Of a DNA stretch of 64,000 nucleotides, positions 44,443-53,139 are shown piece by piece. The DNA lies in assembly GCF_020329435.1 (NCBI RefSeq), contig NZ_JAGKJK010000002.1, positions 186,001 through 250,000 on the forward strand, read 5' to 3'. The DNA comes from Bradyrhizobium hereditatis (GTDB lineage Bacteria > Pseudomonadota > Alphaproteobacteria > Rhizobiales > Xanthobacteraceae). The notes under the pieces are model-generated. The model made no database searches. It saw only the letters and a program-made list of their open reading frames with translations, and was not told where the DNA came from. The position numbers and the translations under genes are program-made. The stretch's first letter is position 1. Every line of letters starts with the position of its first letter.

Positions 44443-44478
44443 ACGGCCTCGGCATTCGCCGGGGCCGTATTGTATTTG
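44443..44478 (+). terminator. Intrinsic terminator after L,D-transpeptidase
   Basis: ACGGCCTCGGC, loop ATTC, GCCGGGGCCGT with one mismatch, followed by ATTGTATTTG. Position is 26 bases after the stop codon. Confidence 0.7.
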
Positions 44479-44875
44479 ATCTAGGTCCTACTCATGAACT
44501 GCGTTCATTTCGGCAATCGCCGCGGATGTCCGCGTTTGCCCTCGAAAGCGACCAAATTGCAGGCAGACGGCAAAGCGCTTCCGACTGCGGAGTCGCATGG
44601 CTAACCGCCGGAGCTAATAGAGATGCTGCCGCCAAATCTGGCGAATCATCCGATGAGCCATCGCCCTTTATGATATCGAACTTCACCAAGCCCTCGTCTC
44701 GCATTCTCAACAGGAGGGATTGGCAAGTTTCTTCACGCGCAACATTGGCGCGTTTCATGAGCTCATATGTTTTGAGCAGCTTCTTACGCAGCCATTTTGA
44801 GCGGCTTCTCGCGCAGCGCGCTCAGGATATTTTCTCGATCTTTCGGCAAGACTGTACTCGTCCAACCGCCCTAAA
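44479..44875. other. Intergenic stretch without a clear gene
   Basis: Short frames on both strands (the longest about 118 codons) show no recognisable domain, unusual composition and no good ribosome sites. The end of a minus-strand frame reads PKDRENILSALREKPLKMAA before a stop near 44790, which looks like a natural protein tail, so a decayed gene may be present. I make no functional call. Confidence 0.4.
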
Positions 44876-45082
44876 TCACTGAGAATACGAAAGCTGATCT
44901 TCCGTAACCACTCGCTCAATGTTCCCTGATTTGCTCTTGATGCGGTATCTAAGCCGTCCGTCTGCCTCAATGGGCATGCGTTGAACGATTGTGTAAATCA
45001 TTGGTGGATCAGTTGCGGCACGACCTTGTGGACCTTGGGGCTGGTGGTGAACGTCTTCATTCAGCTTATAGGCATATGACAT
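44876..45082 (-). CDS. Small conserved hypothetical protein
   Basis: A 68-residue soluble frame beginning MSYAYKLNEDVHHQPQGPQG and ending NIERVVTEDQLSYSQ. The centre PPMIYTIVQRMPIEADGRLR then YRIKSKSGNIERVV is a short beta-rich module of the sort seen in many small Rhizobiales proteins that end in RVVxEDQL. Start at 45082 gives this compact form; a longer frame to 45199 looks non-coding. No known function. It is transcribed in the same direction as the desaturase upstream, 116 bases away. Confidence 0.6.
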   Translation of the reverse strand: MSYAYKLNEDVHHQPQGPQGRAATDPPMIYTIVQRMPIEADGRLRYRIKSKSGNIERVVTEDQLSYSQ

Positions 45083-45198
45083 TTGTCTACCTCTGAAATT
45101 TATGGCTGCTCTAGTGTAGACCATGCTGTGATGCAATGCACGCTGTTGTCCTTCCAGCGCAGGCTCATGCTGCGCCAGCAGCGCGCCCGCCCATGTCA

Positions 45199-46359
45199 CT
45201 ACGATCGAAGCTGAAGGGATGCAGTCAGGTGCGAGCCGACAGATTCAAGAAGAAGATGATATGCTCGATCGACGATTTCGTCCAATGAGCGGGTGCGTGT
45301 GAACATGGCTTGGGCCTGACCGAGTAACTCGTTGCGAGTCGGCATCCTGTTCAGATGAACGGCCGTCAGTGCGTCGCCGATATGGCACTTTGCTTCGTTA
45401 AGCGCCCCCCGCAGGCTGGACAATTCGGATGCGTGCATCGCCGATGTAATAGCCAGCGCAATCCGCTCAGGATTGAAATGTTTGGCAAGCTGCTCGGCCG
45501 CTCGATTGATGGCCCGCGCTCCGAGTCGATGTTCGTTGCGCCTGACCTGCTCGGGCGGCGCCTTCAGGTCCCAGACGATTCCAAGATAAGATAGCGCCTT
45601 CAAGATGTAGAAGGTCATATCAATTTCCCACCAACGAAACCCTTGGCGAACGCTACTTTGGTAGGCGTGATGATTGTTGTGCCACCCCTCACCCATCGTC
45701 ACCAGCGCCAGCAGCCAGTTGTTGCGAGAATCATCCCCGGTGACATACCGCTTACGTCCGTGAACATGCGCGAGAGAGTTGATGCAAAAGGTCGCATGAT
45801 AAAGCAGCACCGTGCTCCACAAGAATCCAACCACCAGGCCGGACCAACCTGCGACGAGAAAACAGCAAGCGGCGAGCGCTACCGCGGGCAAGACCTCAAA
45901 CTTGTGCAACCATCTTAATTCGGGAAACGATGCCAGGTCCGCGACCTTCACCAGATCGGTCGCATCGTGTTTTCGCGCGAAGATCCAGCCAACGTGGCTG
46001 TACGCGAAACCTTTGTGCCGCGGCGAATGCACATCGCGATGAGTATCCGAATGCAGATGGTGGTGCCTGTGTTTGGCCGCCCACCACAGAACGCTCTTTT
46101 GTGCGCTGCTTTGAGCGAGCGCGGCAAGGATGAATTGAAATAGCCTGCTGGTAGAGTAGGACCGATGCGAGAAGTACCGATGGTACCCCGCGCCGATCGC
46201 GAACATGCGTAGCCAGTATATCGCTATGCCGATAACGATTGCCTGCGATGTGATGCCGGACCAGAATGCCGCGGCACATCCCAGATGGATCAATGCAAAT
46301 GGGAGAGCGGAAGGGTAGACGATGTCATCGTGCTGGTCGTCGACGTCGATGTTGGACAT
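45199..46359 (-). CDS. Acyl-CoA/acyl-lipid delta-9 fatty acid desaturase
   Basis: About 386 residues from ATG 46359 (MSNIDVDDQHDDIVYPSALP). It is a membrane di-iron enzyme with four hydrophobic segments and the three histidine boxes HRYFSHRS, HRHHHLHSD and HNNHHAY, the delta-9 desaturase arrangement. It inserts a double bond in saturated acyl chains to keep membranes fluid. A C-terminal extension of about 100 residues (EHRLGARAINRAAEQLAKHF onward) follows the catalytic part. A cold-shock gene lies just upstream on the same strand, which fits cold or membrane-stress adaptation. Confidence 0.93.
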   Translation of the reverse strand: MSNIDVDDQHDDIVYPSALPFALIHLGCAAAFWSGITSQAIVIGIAIYWLRMFAIGAGYHRYFSHRSYSTSRLFQFILAALAQSSAQKSVLWWAAKHRHHHLHSDTHRDVHSPRHKGFAYSHVGWIFARKHDATDLVKVADLASFPELRWLHKFEVLPAVALAACCFLVAGWSGLVVGFLWSTVLLYHATFCINSLAHVHGRKRYVTGDDSRNNWLLALVTMGEGWHNNHHAYQSSVRQGFRWWEIDMTFYILKALSYLGIVWDLKAPPEQVRRNEHRLGARAINRAAEQLAKHFNPERIALAITSAMHASELSSLRGALNEAKCHIGDALTAVHLNRMPTRNELLGQAQAMFTRTRSLDEIVDRAYHLLLESVGSHLTASLQLRS

Positions 46360-46455
46360 ATCAATTATTCTCAGTTCCTCATGGCTTCTATCGGACGCAC
46401 GAAAGGCGCCCAAGGCCGACTCAAACGTGTTTGCAGGGCGCCAGCATTTGCTCGG

Positions 46456-46498
46456 CAAAAAGAACCCCGCCGCTGGCGGAGCCAGGTGGCGGGGTTCT
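46456..46498 (-). terminator. Intrinsic terminator of the cold-shock gene
   Basis: On the minus strand AGAACCCCGCC, 16-base loop, GGCGGGGTTCT then TTTT. The perfect 11-bp stem lies 58 bases after the csp stop codon and before the desaturase start, so the two genes probably have separate transcripts. Confidence 0.85.
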
Positions 46499-46555
46499 CT
46501 ATCAAAGGCTTTGCCAGTACATCCCTGGTCAAAGCGTTGATGGCGTGTGGGAGGC

Positions 46556-46765
46556 TTATACCGCGCGCAGATTTTCCGCAGCAGACTTGCCGGTCCGGCG
46601 GTCTGCGACGACTTCGAAGGAAACCTTCTGCCCCTCATTGAGGGTGCTCATGCCTGCACGTTCGACCGCGCTGATATGAACGAAGACATCCTGGCTGCCT
46701 TGGTCCGGCTGAATAAAGCCGAAGCCCTTTTGGTTGTTGAACCACTTCACTGTTCCCGTAGTCAT
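46556..46765 (-). CDS. CspA-family cold-shock protein
   Basis: A 69-residue OB-fold RNA chaperone: [20 protein letters not shown] with RNP1 (KGFGFI) and RNP2 (DVFVHISAV) motifs, then [20 protein letters not shown]. Length is typical. Start at 46765 is the standard MxxGTVKWFN start; a longer frame upstream is leader sequence. Such genes usually have long structured 5' leaders, and the following 300 or so bases upstream lack genes. It binds mRNA and prevents misfolding in the cold or other stress. Confidence 0.97.
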   Translation of the reverse strand: MTTGTVKWFNNQKGFGFIQPDQGSQDVFVHISAVERAGMSTLNEGQKVSFEVVADRRTGKSAAENLRAV

Positions 46766-47245
46766 GGGAGATCGTCCTTCGAGTGTGTGTAGTTGAGATC
46801 GCGCCAAACGCGATCGGTTAAGTCGAGATCTGGGGGAGGGTCGTCAGTCAGGCGCGCAATTTGCGGCGAGGCCAAGTCGTTCGGCCGAGGCTCGATGAAC
46901 AACATATAGTTGTCATGCGATCGTATCGCAAGGAAATGTTTGGTTCCCCGACGAAATCGCGCACATTTGCTCAGGAACCGGACGCCAAAGGAGCCTCCAG
47001 AGTCTCGATACCCCCAGGCCCGATATGCCGCGCCACGAAACGAAACCGTTCAAAACCGCACGCATTTCAAGATCAACTTGCCGAAGCAGCAGTCAGGCTC
47101 AAGGCGCAAGCAGGCAAGTTACGGCGGGGAAAAAAGCGCGACGACGTACAGAGAACCCGCCTGATGCAGCCTTACTGAGCAGTGGCGTAGCTCCCGCCGC
47201 CGCGGTAGAACGTTATGGGGCGTTACAATTGGGGTCTGGGGGACG
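46766..47245. other. Intergenic region with csp leader and a possible gene remnant
   Basis: About 480 bases. The part next to the cold-shock gene is likely its 5' leader. Around 47050-47178 a plus-strand frame reads FQDQLAEAAVRLKAQAGKLR before a stop, which resembles the middle of small helical proteins common in rhizobia but lacks their ends, so it may be a scrap. No full gene seen. The promoter of the DUF4403 gene must lie in the right part. Confidence 0.4.
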
Positions 47246-48814
47246 ATGCGTCTGCCGATGCGTCTCAAAACTATTGCGATTGCGCTTGCGGTCCTCGCCG
47301 CTTCATTTGTCGTCAGCCTGAAGGTGATGGATTTCGTCGCGCCGCGCGCCACGAACCGGCCGCCGCCGCTTGCCGAATTGCCGCCGCTGCCGCCGGCCGC
47401 GCGCGCCTCCACCGTGATGGCCCCGATTGCGATTGCGCTGTCGGCGATCCGTGACGCCGCCGATCGCGGCGCGCCGCGCTCCTTCGCCGGCAAGGCGGAC
47501 AATCCGGTCCCGCAGATCCTGCAGAACGCCGACATCGGCTGGACTGCCTCGCGCGGGCCGATCAGCGCGACCGGCGCGCAGGATGCACTGTCGCTGACGA
47601 CGCCGCTGACGGGCACGCTGAACGTGACCGGCTCGCTGTCGGCCAAGGCAACCGACGCCATCGGCGATGCGCTCGGCGGCCTGCTCGGTGGCAATGCCGC
47701 CAAGCAGATCGGCAGCGTGAACATCAAGAACCTCAACGCCAGCGCCGAGATCAAGGGCAACGTCGTCATCACCTCACGGCCGCGGATCGCCGCGAACTGG
47801 CGCATCGATCCGAACCTCGCAGGCCAGGTCAATCTCGGTGACACCAGCCTCACGGTAGCGGGCGCGCGCGTCAACGTGCCGGCGCAGGTGAAGCCGTTGA
47901 TCGATCAGAACGTCGCCGAACAGATCGCGCTGGTGCAGGCGCGCATGCGCAACGATCCGACGTTCGAACGCAACGCGCGGGCACAATGGATCAAGGCCTG
48001 CCGCTCGATTCCGCTGCAGGGCACGACCGCCGGCTCGACGATGCCGACACTGTGGCTGGAATTGCGCCCGACACGCGCGATTGCCGCGCAGCCGCGCGTC
48101 GATGCCGCCAACCTGATACTGACGCTCGGCATTGAAGCAGAGACCCGGATCACCCCTGGCGAAACAAAACCGTCCTGCCCGTTCCCCGCCACGATCGCTA
48201 TCGTGCCGCCGACGCCTGGGCGGGTCGCGATTGGCGTACCCATCGACATGCCTTTCACCGAGATTACAAAGATCGTGGAGGCGCAGTTCGCCGGAAAGAG
48301 GTTTCCGGAGGACGGCTCGGGCGCGGTCGACGTCACCGTCAAGCGCGCCAGCGTCGCCGCATCCGGCAACCGCCTGCTGATTTCGCTGCTGGTGAGCGCC
48401 AAGGAGAAGAAGAGTTTTCTCGGCCTCGGTGGCGAGGCCAATGTGCACATCTGGGGCAAACCCGTGCTCGATCAGGCGGAGCAGACGCTGCGGCTCGCCG
48501 ACGTCGAACTCGCGGTGGAATCGGAAGCCGCCTTCGGGCTGCTAGGGGCCGCGGCACGCGCGGCGATTCCGCATTTGCAGAAGACGCTGGCGGAAAAGGC
48601 GACCGTCGACCTCAAGCCGTTTGCGAGCAACGCGCAGAAGAAGATTGCGGCTGTCATCGCCGATCTGCAGAAGAACGAGGATGGCGTGCGGGTCTCCGCC
48701 GAGATCAGCAAATTGCAGCTCGCCGACATCGCCTTCGATTCCAAGACGCTGCGCGTGATCGCGGAAGCCGAAGGCGCGATCAACGTCAATGTGACCGCGC
48801 TGCCGGCGTTGTGA
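47246..48814 (+). CDS. DUF4403 family protein
   Basis: A 522-residue protein with an N-terminal membrane anchor or signal (about residues 6-30, LKTIAIALAVLAASFVVSLK). The rest is beta-rich and matches the DUF4403 pattern: long repeats of TGTLNVTGSLSAKA, then VNIKNLNASAEIKGNVVITS, SLTVAGARVNVPAQVKPLID and a C-terminal VTVKRASVAASGNRLLISLL. The fold is thought to be a lipid-binding (TULIP-like) tube, which would suit an envelope lipid carrier; that is inference. Isolated gene; ends before a palindromic repeat. Confidence 0.88.
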   Translation: MRLPMRLKTIAIALAVLAASFVVSLKVMDFVAPRATNRPPPLAELPPLPPAARASTVMAPIAIALSAIRDAADRGAPRSFAGKADNPVPQILQNADIGWTASRGPISATGAQDALSLTTPLTGTLNVTGSLSAKATDAIGDALGGLLGGNAAKQIGSVNIKNLNASAEIKGNVVITSRPRIAANWRIDPNLAGQVNLGDTSLTVAGARVNVPAQVKPLIDQNVAEQIALVQARMRNDPTFERNARAQWIKACRSIPLQGTTAGSTMPTLWLELRPTRAIAAQPRVDAANLILTLGIEAETRITPGETKPSCPFPATIAIVPPTPGRVAIGVPIDMPFTEITKIVEAQFAGKRFPEDGSGAVDVTVKRASVAASGNRLLISLLVSAKEKKSFLGLGGEANVHIWGKPVLDQAEQTLRLADVELAVESEAAFGLLGAAARAAIPHLQKTLAEKATVDLKPFASNAQKKIAAVIADLQKNEDGVRVSAEISKLQLADIAFDSKTLRVIAEAEGAINVNVTALPAL

Positions 48815-48830
48815 CGACTGCTTCGATGCC

Positions 48831-48921
48831 GTAGGGTGGGCCAAGCGAAGCGTGCCCACCATCACCCAGCACAGTCTTGAAATGGTGAGGACGGCGCACG
48901 CGCGCCTTTGTCCACCCTACG
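48831..48921. repeat. Inverted repeat, GTAGGGTGGGC family
   Basis: Arms GTAGGGTGGGCCAAGCGAAG and GTCCACCCTACG with an inner AATGGTGAGGACGGCGCAC. It lies between the convergent DUF4403 and dodecin genes. A half copy (GCCCACCCTACG) is at 57757-57794. Confidence 0.7.
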
Positions 48922-48936
48922 CATCTACGCCCGCCG

Positions 48937-49152
48937 CTACGAACCCTCGAACTTGAACGAGAGGCTCAGCTTGGCGCGGTAGGCTTCGACCTTGCCACTG
49001 GCGTCCAGTTGCAGATCCAGTTTCATGACCTCCGCGACGCGCAGATCGCGCAGCGTCTCTCCCGCGCGGCCGACCGCGCCGGCGGCGGCCTTTTCCCAGG
49101 ATTCCGTGCTGGTGCCGATCACCTCGATGACCTTGTAGACGCTGTCAGCCAT
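48937..49152 (-). CDS. Dodecin family flavin-binding protein
   Basis: A 71-residue protein matching dodecin across its length: MADSVYKVIEVIGTSTESWE, AAAGAVGRAGETLRDLRVAE, and the strand YRAKLSLSFKFEG. Dodecins assemble into 12-mers that store or buffer riboflavin, FMN or CoA-type ligands. No export signal. It is divergent from nothing close and lies downstream of the PRC-barrel gene on the same strand beyond a terminator. Confidence 0.95.
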   Translation of the reverse strand: MADSVYKVIEVIGTSTESWEKAAAGAVGRAGETLRDLRVAEVMKLDLQLDASGKVEAYRAKLSLSFKFEGS

Positions 49153-49271
49153 GTCGTCCTCCCTTTGCTGTCAGGCAGGAGGCAGGTGCTCCTGCCGCTT
49201 GCAACGTAACATCGTAGGCCGCGCGCTGATAGGATGCGCCGCACCAATACGCAAAGAGACGTCCGCAAAAT

Positions 49272-49308
49272 CAAATGGCCGGGCGGCATCACGCCGTCCG
49301 GCCATTTT
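49272..49308 (-). terminator. Intrinsic terminator of PRC-barrel gene
   Basis: A 15-bp stem AAATGGCCGGACGGC with GCCGCCCGGCCATTT (one G-T pair), loop GTGAT, then GATTTTGC on the minus strand, 29 bases after the stop at 49337. Confidence 0.85.
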
Positions 49309-49336
49309 GAGGAAACTTGACTTAAGGCTGTCAGCC

Positions 49337-49882
49337 TCAATCGGTCGTGTACTTGAACTCCGGCATCGCCTTCAGCTGATCCTTCGTTGCGCTGAACACG
49401 GCGTGATCAGGATACCAGGGATTCTTCTTGGGAGCAGGCGCCGCCGGTGCAGCACCCGTCGTCGTGCCTGTGCCCGTTGTGCCCGTGCCTCCGGGCCGTG
49501 CGCCGCCGGTCGCGGGCTGGGTCGAGGCGCCGGTATAGGCAATCGGCTCATCGACGAATTTCACCTTGTCCATCGGCACGGCAACCAGATGTTCGCCGAC
49601 GCCGAGGAAGCCGCCGACGCCGATCACCACGGCTTTGATGTTGCCGCTCTTGTCGGTCAACAGATCATTGATCGAGCCGAGGCTTTCGTTGCTGTCGTTG
49701 TACACGTTCAGGCCGACCAGCTTCGAGGTCCGCCAATTACCCTTGAACGATGAGGGATCGGACGTCGCCGCAGGCGCGGCGGTGGTAGCGCGGTCCGTCG
49801 TTGACGACGGAGCTTGCGCAAACGCTACGCTTGCCAGCAGCGCGGAAGCCGCGAGGCCGGCTACGGCAGATTTGATCAACAT
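49337..49882 (-). CDS. Secreted PRC-barrel domain protein
   Basis: A 181-residue exported protein: signal peptide MLIKSAVAGLAASALLASVA ending FAQA, a PRC-barrel (about 50-115; LVGLNVYNDSNESLGSINDL then GVGGFLGVGEHLVAVPMDKV), a Gly/Thr-rich flexible section (TGGARPGGTGTTGTGTTTGA) and a C-terminal ATKDQLKAMPEFKY motif. PRC-barrels mediate protein-protein or RNA contacts. Proteins of this build are common in Bradyrhizobium and stress-related, but no clear function is known. A second PRC gene follows upstream at 49976. Confidence 0.9.
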   Translation of the reverse strand: MLIKSAVAGLAASALLASVAFAQAPSSTTDRATTAAPAATSDPSSFKGNWRTSKLVGLNVYNDSNESLGSINDLLTDKSGNIKAVVIGVGGFLGVGEHLVAVPMDKVKFVDEPIAYTGASTQPATGGARPGGTGTTGTGTTTGAAPAAPAPKKNPWYPDHAVFSATKDQLKAMPEFKYTTD

Positions 49883-49975
49883 ATCGGTTCTCCTCAGTTC
49901 AGAAACGCAATGAGAAAACCCGGCACTTGAACAAGTGTTCCGTGCGTTCCATATGGAACACCCGCTGCGATGCGG

Positions 49976-50353
49976 TCAGAAGCCGCCCCAGTAGGGAGGC
50001 ATGCCGTAGTAGCGGTGCAGTTCGGCTTCCTTTGCGCGATCGCCCCAGTCGAAATCCTTGTCCGCACGGAATGACGGTGCGCGCTTCAGCTCTTCATCAT
50101 CGATGTCGAGCTCGTAGGCCTCGAACTTCGTGCTGTAGCGAAGCCGTCCCCAGGGCAACGGAATCAGGTTGGCTCCGATGCCGAGAAAACCGCCGAAGCT
50201 CAGGATTGCATAGGAAACCTTGCCGGTGAGCTTGTCGATCATCAGCCGTTCGATGTGGCCAATCATGTCCCCATTCGGCCGGCGCACCGCAGTCCCCTCG
50301 ACGCGGTCGCTCGCGATCAGCGGATGAGGCGTGGCCATGACCTCTGCTGCCAT
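49976..50353 (-). CDS. Cytoplasmic PRC-barrel domain protein
   Basis: A 125-residue protein from ATG 50353 (MAAEVMATPHPLIASDRVEG), preceded by GGAGGG at a good distance. The PRC-barrel spans about 17-80 (GTAVRRPNGDMIGHIERLMI, VSYAILSFGGFLGIGANLIP). The C-terminal part has an aromatic and acidic tail (DFDWGDRAKEAELHRYYGMP). No signal peptide, in contrast to the secreted PRC protein next to it, so the pair may act on both sides of the membrane or be unrelated. Function unknown. Confidence 0.88.
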   Translation of the reverse strand: MAAEVMATPHPLIASDRVEGTAVRRPNGDMIGHIERLMIDKLTGKVSYAILSFGGFLGIGANLIPLPWGRLRYSTKFEAYELDIDDEELKRAPSFRADKDFDWGDRAKEAELHRYYGMPPYWGGF

Positions 50354-50533
50354 CGGTCCCTCCACACGTAGATGGAGGAATCAACGTGCCGGCACGCGGC
50401 GGGTTCCCGCCCGGACAACAAGCGACAGCAAGCCTGCCCTATCGGGAAACGGCAAAGGCACCGACGCAACATCCGTCGGCAACGCGGATGGCTCCGCGTC
50501 AGATGCCCTTACCTCGAATGAAGATCGTGCGCC

Positions 50534-50728
50534 TCAAGCCGCGAGCGCGTCGGGATCGGCTTCCTCGTAGATCGCGATCGCTTCGAAGCGATAGTCGCAG
50601 GCGCGGCAGTACCAGAGGAAGGACGTCCGGCCCGGACTGCTCTCGACCCAGTCTGGTCTCGCGATCGGCTTGCCGCACTGCGCGCAGGGATTGCCGCGAG
50701 GCAGATAGCTGGAGTCAAGTCGAGCCAT
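50534..50728 (-). CDS. Small zinc-ribbon-like protein
   Basis: A 64-residue frame from ATG 50728 with GGGAG about 8 bases upstream. It contains two CxxC pairs, CAQC (about 15-18) and CRAC (about 41-44), with RPDWVESSPGRTSFLWYCRA between, a typical zinc ribbon. It is similar in style to small zinc-binding proteins common in rhizobia that regulate or bind nucleic acid. No partner gene adjacent. Confidence rests on the cysteine pattern and ribosome site. Confidence 0.7.
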   Translation of the reverse strand: MARLDSSYLPRGNPCAQCGKPIARPDWVESSPGRTSFLWYCRACDYRFEAIAIYEEADPDALAA

Positions 50729-51084
50729 GGCGCATCTCCCTAGATTTCGGACGTCGCTAAATGACGTCTCGGTTTTTGCAATGTTGTTGAATGGACAGAT
50801 TTGCTGTCGAAAAGAATTGGTTTTTGTCCCGCCGCCTTCTTTACACCTTGACTGCGTCATTTGCACGACATTCCTTGCGCGGCCGCATGACGCAGATTCG
50901 CGCTCGCAGACGCGATGCGTCGCACGCACAACGTCGGCGTCACCGCTGCTGCATTCGCTAACACGCGCATGCGCCGCAGATATCTCGCCGCGATGTCGTC
51001 CGTTTTTCGCCACATCTTGGCCCGGCCGCCACAATATCCGGGAACACGAAAATCGTAAACGCGTCCACCCGCCGAGATTGTTTT
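50729..51084. other. Intergenic region upstream of lytic transglycosylase
   Basis: About 356 bases. I see no convincing gene on either strand and no repeat of the families listed. The last 30 bases carry the transglycosylase leader; a weak AT-rich patch at about 50760-50820 (TTTTTGCAATGTTGTTGAAT) may be promoter DNA. Confidence 0.4.
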
Positions 51085-51597
51085 ATGAAAAGTCTTCCGA
51101 AATTCGTCTGGCTCGCCGCCGCGGCGGCGCTGCTCGCCTCCTCAGGCGCAAGCGCGCAGAGCCGCGCCCAGTATGAAAGTATGGTTGCAACCCATGCGCG
51201 AGCCAATAACGTGCCGGAAGCGCTGGTCCACCGCGTGATCGTGCGCGAGAGCAAGTATCATCCGAACCTCGTCGGGCGCGGCGGCACGATTGGTTTGATG
51301 CAGATCAAACTGCCGACTGCGCGTGGCCTCGGCTACACGGGCGACGCCGCTGGCCTGCGCGATCCCGACACCAACCTCGCCTGGGGCATCAAATATCTCG
51401 CCGGCGCCTATCGCGCCGCCAATGGCGATCACAGCCGTGCCATGCGTTATTATGCGAGCGGCTATTATTACGCCGCAAAGCGCCAGCGGCAGCAAAAGCC
51501 GCTGCAGATCGCGCCGATGCTGGCGAGCGACGCGCCGCCGAAAATCGTCGCCGCGCCAGCAGCCGCCGACGCCAATGCGCTGCAGACTGCAAAATAA
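51085..51597 (+). CDS. Lytic transglycosylase (SLT domain)
   Basis: A 170-residue secreted enzyme. Signal peptide MKSLPKFVWLAAAAALLASS ending GASAQ, then a compact SLT fold with the catalytic Glu in VIVRESKYHPNLVGRGGTIG, the family GLMQIKLPTARGLGYTG and NLAWGIKYLAGAY. It cleaves glycan strands of peptidoglycan to 1,6-anhydro products. The protein is shorter than Slt70-type enzymes and ends in an Ala-rich tail. It may serve cell-wall remodelling or secretion systems. Confidence 0.93.
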   Translation: MKSLPKFVWLAAAAALLASSGASAQSRAQYESMVATHARANNVPEALVHRVIVRESKYHPNLVGRGGTIGLMQIKLPTARGLGYTGDAAGLRDPDTNLAWGIKYLAGAYRAANGDHSRAMRYYASGYYYAAKRQRQQKPLQIAPMLASDAPPKIVAAPAAADANALQTAK

Positions 51598-51620
51598 CGA
51601 CGCCAAAATAGCTACACCTC

Positions 51621-51736
51621 GTGTCCCGGGCGCGGTGCGGCGCGCAGCGCTGCTCCGCTGAACCGGGACCCACTAGCCCGTTTAGGCCCCGGCTCGGCAG
51701 CGCACCGCCGAGGCGCTGCGCTGCGTCCGGGGCACG
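51621..51736. repeat. Inverted repeat, GTGTCCCGGGCGCGG family
   Basis: GTGTCCCGGGCGCGGTGCGG, then internal CTGCTCCGCTGAACCGGGAC and, at the right end, CTGCGTCCGGGGCAC. The pieces pair in more than one way (CCCGGGCGC with GCGTCCGGGG, and CCCGG with CCGGG). A small relative is at 26383-26426. It precedes the TPP riboswitch. Confidence 0.65.
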
Positions 51737-51796
51737 AGGGACGCGCATAGTTCCCGCAAAGCGCGTTGACACCTCTCCCCAACCGCCTACATTAGA

Positions 51797-51912
51797 CCTG
51801 TTCCGAGGGGTGCTCCGATGAGGAGCTGAGATATCGCAAGCTTGGGCAGTTCGGCCCGAGACCGCGGTGACCCTTTGAACCTGATCCGGGTCATGCCGGC
51901 GAAGGGACAGGG
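51797..51912 (+). ncRNA. TPP riboswitch (THI element)
   Basis: The conserved TPP core is visible: GGGGTGCTCCGATGAGGAGC then TGAGAT (P2/P3 side), a variable P3a, and GGTGACCCTTTGAACCTGAT followed by CCGGGTCATGCCGGCGAAGG. Helix P1 joins CCTGT (51797-51801) to ACAGG (51907-51911). P1's 3' strand runs straight into the thiO ATG at 51913, so ligand binding would lock the ribosome site GGGACAGGG inside P1. Thus thiamin pyrophosphate should block translation of the whole operon. No separate terminator hairpin is evident. Confidence 0.96.
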
Positions 51913-52926
51913 ATGTACCAAAAGTCAGATTCGAGGGGGGATTCCCCCGTCTCCATCATCGGCGCGGGCATTGCCGGCGCATGGCAAGCGCTGTTGTTCG
52001 CACAGGCCGGCCACGCCGTCACTCTGTACGAGCGCAGTGACGCCGATATGACGCTCTCCACCAGTCATTGGGCCGGCGGCATGCTGGCGCCGTACTGCGA
52101 GGCCGAGACCTCCGAGCCCGTGATCGGCCGGCTTGGCCTGCGCTCGCTCGATCTCTGGCGCGAGCATTTTCCGAAAACCCCGTTCAACGGATCGCTGGTC
52201 GTGGCGCATGCCCGCGACCGCGCTGATTTCGAACGTTTTGCAAAACTCACCACCGGCCATACCAGGCTCGATGCGCGGGGTGTGAGCGATCTCGAACCGT
52301 CGCTGGACGGCCGCTTCCGCGAAGGCCTGTTCTATGCCGATGAGGGTCATGTCGAGCCGCGCAAAGTGCTGCCTGAGCTGCACGCGCGCATCCAGGCCGC
52401 CGGCGGCACCATCAAGTTCGACAGCGACGCGCGCGCGGAAGATCTCGATGGCATAGTGATCGACTGCCGCGGGCTTTCGGCGCGCGACGAGCAGCTCGAG
52501 CTGCGCGGCGTCAAGGGCGAGATGATCATCGTCGAGACGAATGAGGTCGAGCTGTCGCGCCCGGTGCGGCTGATCCATCCGCGCTGGCCGCTCTACGTGA
52601 TCCCGCGCGGCGACGGCAGGTTCATGCTCGGCGCGACCTCGATCGAGGCCGAGGATACCGGCGTCAGCGTCCGCTCGGCGCTGGAGCTGTTAGGTGCCGC
52701 CTATGCCGTGCATCCGGCCTTTGCCGAGGCGCGCATCGTCGAGTTCGGCTCCGGCCTGCGCCCCGCCTATCCCGACAATCTGCCGCGCATCACAATTCAG
52801 AACGACAAGATCGCCGTCAACGGGCTCTACCGCCACGGCTTCCTGCTCGCGCCCGCGCTCGCCGAATTGACGCTTGCCTATGTGCAGCGCGGCGCAATTG
52901 ACAATGAGGTGATGCGATGCGTGTGA
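51913..52926 (+). CDS. thiO: Glycine oxidase ThiO (thiamin thiazole branch)
   Basis: A 337-residue FAD oxidase. The dinucleotide-binding motif VSIIGAGIAGAWQALLFAQA is at about 13-32, followed by TSHWAGGMLAPYCEAE (51-66) and a C-terminal FGSGLRPAYPDNLPRI with LYRHGFLLAPALAEL, the DAO-type substrate end. It oxidises glycine to iminoglycine for the thiazole ring. It is the first gene of thiO-thiS-thiG-thiE-thiC, translated right after the riboswitch. It overlaps thiS by 10 bases. Confidence 0.95.
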   Translation: MYQKSDSRGDSPVSIIGAGIAGAWQALLFAQAGHAVTLYERSDADMTLSTSHWAGGMLAPYCEAETSEPVIGRLGLRSLDLWREHFPKTPFNGSLVVAHARDRADFERFAKLTTGHTRLDARGVSDLEPSLDGRFREGLFYADEGHVEPRKVLPELHARIQAAGGTIKFDSDARAEDLDGIVIDCRGLSARDEQLELRGVKGEMIIVETNEVELSRPVRLIHPRWPLYVIPRGDGRFMLGATSIEAEDTGVSVRSALELLGAAYAVHPAFAEARIVEFGSGLRPAYPDNLPRITIQNDKIAVNGLYRHGFLLAPALAELTLAYVQRGAIDNEVMRCV

Positions 52927-53114
52927 TGGTCAACGGCGAAGAGCGGGAGATCACCGCCGAGCGCGTCGACGCGCTGCTCGCCGAGCTCGACTACGAGGGC
53001 ACGCATTTTGCGATCGCGCTGAACTACGACGTGGTGCCGAAAAGCCGCTGGGCCGAGACGCTGCTGAAGGCCGGCGACGAGATCGAGATCATCACGCCGC
53101 GGCAGGGAGGGTGA
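52917..53114 (+). CDS. thiS: Sulfur carrier protein ThiS
   Basis: A 65-residue ubiquitin-like protein. It begins [20 protein letters not shown] and ends IITPRQGG; the terminal Gly-Gly is the site of adenylation and thiocarboxylate formation. It donates sulfur to ThiG for the thiazole ring. It overlaps the thiO 3' end by 10 bases, so translation is coupled. The next gene, thiG, is separated by a 118-base inverted repeat. Confidence 0.96.
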   Translation: MRVMVNGEEREITAERVDALLAELDYEGTHFAIALNYDVVPKSRWAETLLKAGDEIEIITPRQGG

Positions 53115-53139
53115 GGATGGGCGCTCCCTCTCTCCACCC

